Assembly (NCBI RefSeq): GCF_000485595.1
Contig: NW_014577138.1
Span: 572,081-593,350 of the forward strand
DNA length: 21,270 nucleotides
Origin: Priapulus caudatus
Lineage: Eukaryota > Priapulida > Priapulimorpha > Priapulimorphida > Priapulidae
Direction of reading: 5' to 3'
Shown: one piece after another, positions 8,725 to 16,875 of the stretch
How positions within the stretch are numbered: the stretch's first letter is position 1
How the letters are laid out: each line of letters opens with the position of its first letter
The notes under the pieces: generated by a model
Seen by the model: the letters and a program-made list of their open reading frames with translations, nothing else
Told to the model about the DNA's origin: nothing
The model's database searches: none
Translations under genes and position numbers: made by a program

Positions 8725-9616
8725 TGTAGCGTTTTTATGATCTCCCGGCGACACCCGATGGCGCCACCGGTCGAAACGTAGTGACTAGCAGTAACCTTAA
8801 GTAGGCACACTCACCTGTTGTGTCCGGGGCGTTGAAATGGCCGTATCGTCGCCACCCGGACTCCGCTAGCCACCAGAGCGCCTCAGTGCTACTGCGCTCC
8901 CTCCGCAATAACCTGTCCCACCGTGTTCCGTTCCGGTGCGTCGTGTAATTAGTCAACAATGCAAGACGAGTGACGACACACAAACACAACAACGGGGCAA
9001 CCCAACCCTGCCTGCTGGCCTTACGTTACGTTGAATAACAAGTGTATACCCAGCGTATGCACAGAGGTTAAACAAATAGAATGAACGAAGCTGGGCAAAG
9101 GGCTACAGTAACCGGCAGCCTCTCCTCCCGTGCAGCCTTGCACGAATAACTTCCCCCCTATTCGTGCAGAGTTAATACTTCTAGTACTGTATTATTTACT
9201 CGACCCACAACGACAGGACAATGCGGGGTCCTACTCACCAAATGGCCGCTCTACACAGAACGCGGTGGCGCTATCTTTCTCTCTATACCAACCTATCTCT
9301 CTATATCAACCTATCTCTCTGACGCCTCCCGCCAACAGCGAAGAACCCCATGACGATGTTTCCCACCTGCTGGTGATGATACCCTGCGGTCCAACTGTTT
9401 CGCCGTTCTCTGCCGCTAGAGGGGGAACTACTGCACCTAACATGGCGGCCCTCTTTGTTGATATCTCAACGATCGGTAAGCAAACCCAAGACAAAACAGG
9501 ACAAAAGGACAGAACAATTACACAATCACAAACACTAAACATTTACCCGCGTACCGGTTCCCAGGGAGCCACCCCCCACCGTGCTGGGAACCCGAGGGTC
9601 CGGTGCCACCGCTACA
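8725..9616 (-). repeat. candidate LTR bounded by TGTAGCG...CGCTACA
   Basis: The 7-base ends are perfect inverted repeats and one end adjoins the purine tract. Inside are a 10-bp hairpin (9139-9168) and two tandem copies of an approximately 19-base unit (tctctctataccaacctat) at about 9280-9317. No second LTR copy is in the window, so the limits cannot be confirmed here. Confidence 0.45.
9139..9168. other. perfect 10-bp hairpin with C-rich loop
   Basis: TGCACGAATA pairs with TATTCGTGCA across a 10-base loop (acttcccccc). A preceding CGTGCA could pair instead with the left arm, so two mutually exclusive hairpins are possible within the LTR transcript. Confidence 0.6.
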
Positions 9617-9629
9617 CTCCTCCCCCCTT
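9617..9629 (-). promoter_or_regulatory. polypurine tract of the LTR retrotransposon
   Basis: The minus-strand sequence AAGGGGGGAGGAG is immediately followed by TGTAGCGG. Such a tract primes plus-strand DNA synthesis in LTR elements and lies directly before the 3' LTR. Confidence 0.55.
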
Positions 9630-9722
9630 CAAAATCGACCGTCAGGTCGATCCCAAAAGCATTCCTGGCGGTGCACCGGCGCCCTGAAAGAGCGCAGCTG
9701 CCCCTACTGCTGCGCCGGCTCG

Positions 9723-9812
9723 TCCACCGGTTGTCTGGTTGCTTCTTTACTCATTCGGTGGGTTATAACCTGGTCAGGTCTAACTACATTCACATAATGT
9801 ATAGCCATTATA
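9723..9812. repeat. 90-bp direct repeat, copy B
   Basis: Identical to 5470-5559. On its right the transposase-like coding sequence continues towards the N-terminus. On its left lies the LTR retrotransposon remnant. Confidence 0.95.
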
Positions 9813-11449
9813 CCGTTGATGGGTGGTGCATGTTCAAATATATCACAAGGTTCATAGACATGTTACGGTTCTCAATATCAGCAGGTGTCATCTCTATCAC
9901 ATCCAGATTTGATGATAGCTTTGCCGAAGCTGTGAACGATGATGCATTTGTAACTAGTGCCTTCCTTGTAATGACAGATGTTCAAACCTGACGCTTGACA
10001 GAGCCACCAATTCCATCCACTGGACCTTTCCCGTGGGAAGTTGCAAAATAGTTCCATTCAATCAGTACTTTATGTTTCTGCTGAAGTGCAGGAATTGCAG
10101 CAATGATGTACCGGTTCTTAAACTGAGATGATGGCCAATCTGACCAAATTGAGACGGTTTTTACATGTTGAGGTAGGCAGTCTAGTATGGCATCGATGTA
10201 ATCTACAAGTGTCTCTTTGGCATGAATCGGGTTATCCGAGGCTATGACCATAGGTTTTAAATTCCCATCAAACCAGAGAGCTGCTGTGAATAAGCTGACT
10301 TGGCTTGGGTTCCAGTGCGCACTTTGTATTGCATCTTGATAGCAGCAGGTATAGTTTTCGGAGTCTCGGAGTAATCGACTTGTAGGAGAGCGAAACTAGG
10401 ATCATAATTGCATTTGTCAGCAGCTACAGCCTCTCTTTGAGTAGTGTAAGAGATAGCTTGTTGACGTTTCACAGGCGGTGGCGGAGAAACTTTGGTAATA
10501 AGGAACATATATGATCAAAGAGCTCATCAGATGTACCTTCTATAACAGATTTGCGGATCTTTCCATCATCATCTTTATTCCACATGGACCGAGTGACCGG
10601 AACCACATCATCAAAGCTAAATTTCTCACGCAAAATCTTTCCATCTTTGCATTGGGAGCATTCATTGAACCAACACATCTGACACATCATCACAAAGAAG
10701 TTTCTCTGGAAGCTCATGGTTGTAAATGGGGAACTCGGCAATGACATTATGAAGTGCATTGACAGCCATTATAAAGTTCCCATGGCGTTCACACATACAT
10801 ACATTTCGTGGCAGTTTATTACTTAACAGCACAGTTTTGGGTCTCAGCTCAGCAAATTAGCTTTTTCCGATTTTGATTGTAGGATAATCTTAACAGAACA
10901 AAGCATAAACCTCCAGAACAGATGATGTGAGATGACGGACTTGAACTTTGTGCTTTGTACCATCTGGGTCACGAATGTTGATAAAGTCTTTTCTGCCAGG
11001 AGCTTGACGACTAATATCATCTCGTTCATAGAAACATTTCACCAGTTCCTTTTTTTCATCACTCAAGGCTTTACCACTAGGAGATTCATTTACTTCTGGC
11101 ACGTCTTGAAACTGGATTGCAAGTCTTTTGCAAATGGCTATTCTCTTCTTAGGAGTAGCAGGAAGGTGCCGTTTAACTCGAGATACTGCACGTCCGAGAG
11201 ACTGTGCACTCTTGAATGCAGGTGATTCTGTTGTACGTGTTAAAGACCTACATCTTGCAACTCGTATTCTGTTAAGTTCATTCACTTTTTTCTCACTAGT
11301 TGTTCATGTAGATTCCACAATTACTTTCTTCTGCCGACATTTACGTTGGTGTGCAGCATTTTTTTCTTTATACTCGTCATACTTCTGTCTTCTTGAGTTT
11401 CTGTCTATGTTTAGCTTGCCTCTCTTTTGCAGTTAATCCAACGATATTC
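9723..11449 (-). pseudogene. transposase-like pseudogene, N-terminal and central parts
   Basis: Coding sequence runs right to left through several frames. In order it holds a basic N-terminus (LTAKERQAKHRQKLKK, then KCRQKK), then CFYERDDISRQAPGRKD at about 11040, ELRPKTVLL, and a Cys/His cluster (CMCERHGNF, later CWFNECSQC). It continues with HWNPSQVSLFTAALWF at about 10300, VSIWSDWPSSQFKNRY at about 10150, FATSHGKGPVDGIGG at about 10020, and YEPCDIFEHAPP just before the 90-bp repeat. The SDxxSSQFKN and HGKGxVDGxGG blocks look like catalytic-core signatures of a transposase-related family widespread in animals, whose formal name I do not know. Inactivating changes include a TGA at 9982-9984 where a Trp codon would fit, two TAA codons near 10860-10900, and several frameshifts. 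A splice-acceptor-like ttattttattcag lies at the upper end, so a first exon may be missing. Confidence 0.65.
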
Positions 11450-11644
11450 CTGAATAAAATAAGTAGTCTGTATTAATAAAGGTTTCATTTTATAGTACGT
11501 GCCCAGCTAACACATAACGTTTTCCTAGCGTTATGATCTGATTTTATTTTGGTTTGGTTTGAATTAAACCTAAGAACGTTCATCAAACGTTATAAATAAA
11601 GTTATATATAGGTTCTTGACAAACGTTTGCCACAACCATCGTAC
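11450..11644. other. AT-rich spacer with palindromic AACGTT-type motifs
   Basis: Contains a perfect 7-bp stem (CATAACG 11513-11519 with CGTTATG 11529-11535) and repeated AACGTT-containing blocks (gaacgttcatcaaacgtt). This resembles the palindromic ends of a small non-autonomous DNA transposon, but no complete terminal repeat pair was found. Confidence 0.35.
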
Positions 11645-11691
11645 CAGCTCGACGCAGGAGCATGCTTTCATGGCATCTGTGGATGCATGTG
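11645..11691 (-). repeat. 47-bp segment shared with 3578-3624
   Basis: Identical at both sites and located downstream (minus strand) of Helitron coding sequence in each case: 52 bases after the helicase/GIY-YIG stop here, and directly after the HUH motif at 3624. It may be the beginning of the element's 3' non-coding end, which at 3578 continues into the minisatellite. Confidence 0.8.
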
Positions 11692-11742
11692 AATGGCAAC
11701 ATGTCGTACGTCATGCCATGTGGGTTTTCATCGGAAGAGGTT

Positions 11743-12648
11743 TTAGTTGACGTGCATATCATGATGTTTGCCAGGTATGACTGCATGTGCTCCGTCATCA
11801 ACGACAAGGACTCTGGCGAACTCCTGCCATAACAGGTTTGCATTGTGTTCCCTGGCAACTGCAAACACCTCTTGTCCATTCGCTATGATGCCACGCACAT
11901 CATTGGCAGGCAATCTGCCATTCATGAAGTGCCACTGGGCTTCGAATGCTTTTCGGGCAGCAATGTTCTCGGCATGCTCACCTGTAGCTGGGAAGCCTGA
12001 AATGAGGACCATCAGTGCCCATGGGCGCAGATATGACTGATTCGTCCAAGAAGACCCGTGTCCATTGTTGTGTTCTTGTAAGCGACGGCGAATGCAAGAA
12101 GTCTCACCAACATATGCATAGCGGCATTCTTTTGTGCTGACAATAACATAGACAAATCCTGTGTGAACATCCGGAATGAGACGTAGCATACCAGGTAGTG
12201 GGTTGTATATGTGATGTAGAACGCGTGGTCCAGCATTGTGAGAATCGAGCGTCTGTAGGACAGTGTCGACATGATTGGCCCCACGTGAAGCGAGTCGCAG
12301 GAGATGTAACATTGCTGCTATCGTGTCTTCAGCATCTGTAGTAACAAAGGTGATGTCATGAAGGGTTGGCACCCGGCTTAATAGCACGAGCAACTGCTCA
12401 CGTTCCCACAGCCAATACTCTTTGTGTTTCAAGCTCAACTGAGTTGCAACAGATGGAAGAGTTTCACCAAGAGCTTTGTGTATTGTAGTGCAGACAAAGT
12501 AACAGAGTGGAAACTGTTTTCGCCATGCTTTCGTCCTCTGTGGGCCTACAACAATTGGTTGTGTTGGTCGACTCTTTAAAAGCAGGAAATTGTGTCCAAT
12601 GTGCGGAAAATTGTCTAGTGCGCGAAAGACCCGTACACCCTGGGGCAC
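11743..12648 (-). CDS. Helitron/PIF1-like helicase C-terminus fused to GIY-YIG endonuclease (copy 2, open frame)
   Basis: A 301-codon open frame begins at a GTG only because the frame is broken upstream, so it is a C-terminal fragment of a larger protein. Residues 1-102 carry late helicase motifs: RVFRALDN, PIVVGPQRT, QFPLCYFVCTTIHKALGETL (46-64, equivalent to the TIHKSQGQTL-type motif) and LLVLLSRVPTLHDITFV (86-102, the ALSR motif with its arginine). Residues about 103-160 form a linker. Residues 164-246 match a GIY-YIG nuclease: GFVYVIV (164-170), YVGETS (179-184), RRRLQEHNNG (187-196) with Arg and His, and a candidate catalytic Glu at 236 in AFEAQWHF. A 50-residue tail follows. The protein would unwind DNA and cut it. 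The fusion in one frame is seen directly. Its membership of a Helitron is inferred from Rep copies in the same orientation nearby. Immediately upstream, LKLGAP in another frame shows a frameshift at about 12650. Confidence 0.8.
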   Translation of the reverse strand: MPQGVRVFRALDNFPHIGHNFLLLKSRPTQPIVVGPQRTKAWRKQFPLCYFVCTTIHKALGETLPSVATQLSLKHKEYWLWEREQLLVLLSRVPTLHDITFVTTDAEDTIAAMLHLLRLASRGANHVDTVLQTLDSHNAGPRVLHHIYNPLPGMLRLIPDVHTGFVYVIVSTKECRYAYVGETSCIRRRLQEHNNGHGSSWTNQSYLRPWALMVLISGFPATGEHAENIAARKAFEAQWHFMNGRLPANDVRGIIANGQEVFAVAREHNANLLWQEFARVLVVDDGAHAVIPGKHHDMHVN

Positions 12649-13423
12649 CTAATTTCAGAGTGATTTTTTGGGCGCATTAGCGACTTGGTCGCTACGAAGC
12701 AAGCAGGCTTTCGACCAAACGCACAATTGGTCGCATGCTGAAAGCGTGGCACTGATGGGCCGTTTCGTTGACCGGTTGTTATACCGGAGCGCGCATGACA
12801 GCTGCCGACGAAGATAATCAGAGAAGATGGCTCTGACATTTGTCAGTTGAGTTGGCGCTTGTGTCCTCATTGGTGTCCACGCACTTGAGCCACCCCTGCT
12901 GTTTCGATTTTGTCGTTGCCAAATACGTCCGCGTCAGTCAACTGTTGGGTCTGTGATCTTGGCGGCTGAAGGAATTCATTCACAATGTGTTGACTGGCTT
13001 TCGTGGTACCTAAACAACCGTCGCAAAACATGAGGTGCAACATCGTCCGACCGTGCTAACACAGCGTTGAGGAATGCTAATTCTCGCGACAATATCTGGC
13101 AAACTGCTCTATTTGCCTCGTCTGTCATGTTGGCCCTTGCAAAGAAGTTTGCAGGGAGTTGTCTGTAAACTGTGGGTCGCGTTGACTCAACTAATGTATT
13201 AAGCAGCGTGACACGGAATGTCCGCAATCAGATGATAGCTCGACCAGATCGGCGATCCAGATACCGGTGCAACAGTCCTGTACTGGGCATTAACCACAGG
13301 CGAGGACAAGTACACCACTCCATTGGTACAGGTGTCTCTGAACTTGTAGGCGTAAGCGACACGAGATGCCATCAGCTGGCCAAGAGATCTTTCGTGCTGA
13401 GCACAAGTCCTAGTTTCTTTCAT
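12649..13423 (-). pseudogene. upstream helicase remnant of copy 2
   Basis: The minus strand continues the helicase gene through broken frames. LKLGAP at about 12650-12670 is the typical PIF1 segment just before RVFRALDN. Farther up, frames at 12976-13227 (QLPANFFARANMTDEANRAV) and 13199-13423 (LMASRVAYAYKFRDT) are open but not clearly alignable to helicase motifs by eye. The gene probably extends through this stretch, with indels. How far it is real coding sequence is uncertain. Confidence 0.4.
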
Positions 13424-16019
13424 AACAAGCGCACAATTCTTTCTCTGTATAGGCAGCAGTCTGAATAGGTGAAGTGGGCAGAAGACGGAAAAGTGTTGTT
13501 CCCCGCCATCGTCGAAATTGTAGGTGGCGGGCTTGGGCGTCTAATATAGGGATATTAAGAGGAAAGTGGTATGTGTTTCACACACCAAAAGCGCTTAGCA
13601 TCGTTCTGATGTCATTGGCAACCAAGCTGCGGCATTCAGCGCCTTTTGATCAGTTCAAATGATTTGTGGCAATGGAAGAATATGTGTTTTGGCCAGCAAG
13701 CTGGTTGACGCAACTAATAACAGTGCGCAAATGTTCGTCTGTGGCTGAAAAGCGTTTCTCATGGCCTATAAATACAGCTGCGCAGTGCTGCTCTCTGTTC
13801 ATGCAGGGAGACGTGGCCGAGGGGTCAGATTGGGCTCGTCTGCCCGAGATATGCGTGGAGTGAAAGGCACGCAACCTGTTCAGTTTTAAGGCTGTTCGAC
13901 ACGCTGGACGAAATGCAGGGCAGCTGTGTGTGAATGCCGCTGCATGGAATTAATGGGCATGTAACGCGTGTGCTGAGCCGCGTATCCGTATGCTGTTTTC
14001 AACTTTGCAACCTCTGTCAGTTGCGTTTTCCTGCCCATGAGGCAGCCAGGCTGCAGCGATATAGCGAGGGTAATGAGTCTGAGTACGGGGGGAGCCACCC
14101 AGTTGTCATTGCCAGAAGCAAAGCGCTGTAAGCCTTCAACTAAAGGCATGCAGCAAAGTTGCGGAGGAGGATGGACAAGTGCCTATAGAGAGGCCACTGG
14201 GTAGCTGTTCTTCGACGTACTTACGTGGCAAGGCACTTCACGTCTTGTTCCTGTCGATGGTCTTTGCTAATGAGGCAACACTTCTGAAGACGCTTGAAAG
14301 GCATGTGTCGGCGAGCTGTAACAAACATCAATTTCGGTAACAAAGTTCCCGCATGGACAACATCAGATGAATGAGAAACGCCGAGAAACACTGTTGGGGT
14401 GACTTGTGTAAAAATACACACAACATTTCTCTGTTTTTGAGCACATCGACAAATCGATAGGTATAGCTGCTGAGTAGTCATCTTCGTCTTTGGTGGGGTA
14501 TTGTGTTCGTCTCAGCCGGTGAAATATCGGCATTGTGTAGCGTGTTCAGTCGCTGCTCGCAAGTGTTGCCACATCAGGAGTCAGGCCAACAAGGCCAATG
14601 ACAACTGGCAAGCATCTGAGACATGGCGCATGGCGTAGTTTAAATTCGGGCCGACAAGGCCACATCGATCCACTCACAAAGCATCGAAGATTACATCACA
14701 ACGTATTGTTGATGACGTGACAAGGATTTAAAATTAAACCATTTCAGCATAATTGTTCCCACATTGTCAAAGATCAGGCAGCTCTGGGGGCGGAGTGAAA
14801 ATCCTGGGCGGCTTGCGCGTGATATAGTATGTCCGCTGGCCGCTCGTGGCGTATCACCGCGTCGCGCTTTGCCATGGTAGGCTCTTGAGGAGTGTGTAAA
14901 CGCTTGCCATTCAGGCAGAACCATGCCGAGCCTCATACGAGGTTAGCAGCTGGCCACCAACCACGGGCAGCAACTCGGTGTAATTGGTCGCGTGACGTTT
15001 GACAATTGCATAGCGTCTGGCAGGTGGCATGGTCTGAATACATGTGTCATATCGTTGGATAAGTCACGTATACGGTAGGCCAACGCAGAAGCGCAGATCA
15101 TGTTCAGTGAGGGAAATTTCTCCGTGCTAACGAAGTTGAGTGGCTTTTTCGAGTGACTTTCAGTGCCTGTCCACGAAATTTTCTGGTTCACTGAGAGTGA
15201 GTGAACATGAGCAATCAACTGGTGTGAGGCAAGGCATTTGGGGTGTGGGTAAAATGAGAGCCTGCGCCTTGTTTCGGGGTCGCGCAGAGGCGCCCAACTC
15301 GGCATACTTGCCAGATAAGCAACCTGGAATTTGCGCGTCGCAGACCGAATTGACGCACATTAGTGGCAAGCTATGCAGTTGCAGGCAGAGCAAAAGTCGT
15401 GGGAACACGTGTGGGAGGATAAATGCCCGTTTGAGTTTGGAGCTGCATATTGTCATCTGCCAGGCAAGCGGAATGCTCTTGTGCATGTTTTCATCTTTGG
15501 CGTTTTGCGATGGCCGAAGGCTCGTCACCCAGATCAGAGATAGCGTGTCGCAGGTCCTGATTCAATGTGTCGGCTAGTTTATACGGAGGCTCTCGACCGA
15601 CGTCCTCAGTCGGGACAAAGTTGTATGCTAAGAGCTCCGTAGTGCCGGGGGGCATGACGCTGCAAGCAGGACAGAATGAGGGAGTCTTGGCAGGCGGCGG
15701 GCCGAGGCCGGTGTCTCGTTGTTAAGCGCAGTCTTAGCACTCAGCTGATTGGCAGGCCGACCGCGCGCGTGTGTGTTTGCAGTAGGTTTGGCCTAAAGAG
15801 CAATATAGAAACTGGTAGAATTCATGTTCGTCCTTCTCACGAGTCAGGTAGGGCATATCAGTCGCTCGCAGTTTACTGGTGAGACCGACACAGAGCGCGC
15901 CGCGGCCCGGGCGCCGCAAATAATGAAGCAATTGTGTTGCAGACGAAAACATCTGATCTGCTGAAGGTAAAACTATTTCTGGCTCCCGGATACACGGCGT
16001 GACACCCTCCGATGGATTG
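13424..16019 (-). pseudogene. eroded middle of a Helitron Rep/helicase gene (tentative)
   Basis: This stretch lies between the Rep copy (16020-16875) and the helicase C-terminus (11743-13423), in the order and orientation expected for a single Rep/helicase gene. No long frame survives. Possible traces are a Thr/Ser/His pattern followed by RLQKCCLI near 14290-14400, which could be the helicase region before the DEIS motif. Another is LARPHN-like Rep continuation after the HUH motif: GALTERPHNPSEG appears at about 16010-16040 and EPEIVLPSADQMF just below it. No intact Walker A or DEIS motif could be read. The call rests mainly on position. Sequencing indels may be responsible for much of the damage. 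Confidence 0.35.
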
Positions 16020-16875
16020 TGCGGTCGTTCCGTTAAAGCCCCCTGCACTCGTGGAACTCAGTATTGGCGCATCCAGCGCAGGGCACTTTGTACATGTCCC
16101 ATATGTGGCCTGTTTCTGGGCGTATAACTGCAATGGTAGCTGTCCAGATATAGCGTCTGTTCGTTCCGCACCACGCACATAAATAACTTCGTAATTTTGC
16201 AAACATCTGTGGGTCTGTGTGAGATTGATGCCGATCGGTTGAGAATAGCTGGCACGCAATAGGCGCAGCACACCGCTGTATCTATCTGTATGTGCAGGGC
16301 CGGGGGGGGGGGGGCGCGGCGCGTGTAGAGTTATGAGAGATGACGTGCCCAGGCATAAGCCGCTCAGCTTGTAAGCAGTGCTGGACAAGTGTGTTTCCCG
16401 GAGCGCGTCGTGCATGTGCCACGGCGTTCGAATCGCAGAAGGACAACGCGCCACGCCAGAGAAGAGCCCAACGCGGCGGAGGCCGCCGGCGCGCCGGCCA
16501 CACCACCCTGCGGGCATAATGCTGTTTCATTGTGTTGTTGTAAAAAGTTGACGAAGCATGTTCCCAATCCCGCTGTGGCTGTTGGCAAGCAATCGAAACG
16601 CGAGTTGCAACTTCCGAGACCGGAGCAGAGATGTGCTGCGTGCAGCAATGACATCGTAAGTGAAACTGGCAGATATGCAGATATCACGAAGAGGTCAAAA
16701 GAGCTGCGCATCCATCCATCAAATCGCACATACATGAGTGATCTTGGAGTGATGGGCCAATAGTCTGACTTTTTATATCTGGACGCGAACTCGAGAGTAG
16801 AGAGACGGGCGGCAAGGCACAGCCACACATCACTGGCGGCCGGCGCGTGCCATGCACTAGGCGAACCCTAGACAA
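16020..16875 (-). pseudogene. second Helitron Rep copy, riddled with small insertions
   Basis: Clear nucleotide similarity to 3625-4200 in the same orientation. Shared blocks in order are cgtaattttgca, gagttatga, cagcttgtaa, cgtcgtgcat, ggcaagcaat, gcagatatgcag, gaggtcaaaag and gatcttggagtgatg. Protein shards (PAILNRS, CVVRNEQTLYLD, SQTIGPSLQDHS, LMDG) match the Rep fragment across different frames. This copy is about a third longer, because of many one- to few-base insertions plus a GC-rich insert of about 90 bases near 16435-16525 and a run of 13 G at 16302-16314. The HUH motif region is diverged (ERPHN). Confidence 0.65.

Larger units (their letters stand above)
8402..9722 (-). mobile_element. 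3' end of an LTR retrotransposon (Ty3/Gypsy-like), minus orientation
   Basis: Read on the minus strand, about 100 bases of internal sequence (9722 to 9630) lead to a purine tract (complement of 9617-9629, aaggggggaggag). That is followed at once by TGTAGCGGTGGCACC, the expected start of a 3' LTR. The region is markedly GC-richer than its neighbours. The far end of the LTR is uncertain. A perfect inverted match to the start (tgtagcg) lies at 8725, giving 892 bp. A TG at 8402, where a plus-strand reading frame abruptly ends, would give 1215 bp. The internal part is cut at the 90-bp repeat (9723), so pol is absent and no target-site duplication can be tested. The Ty3/Gypsy assignment is a guess from the style of the purine tract and the preceding GATCGACCTGACGG segment. 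Confidence 0.55.

Noticed and set aside
9130-9687. 185-codon plus-strand frame
   Set aside because: It runs through the LTR, including its tandem repeat and hairpin, and has no protein motif.
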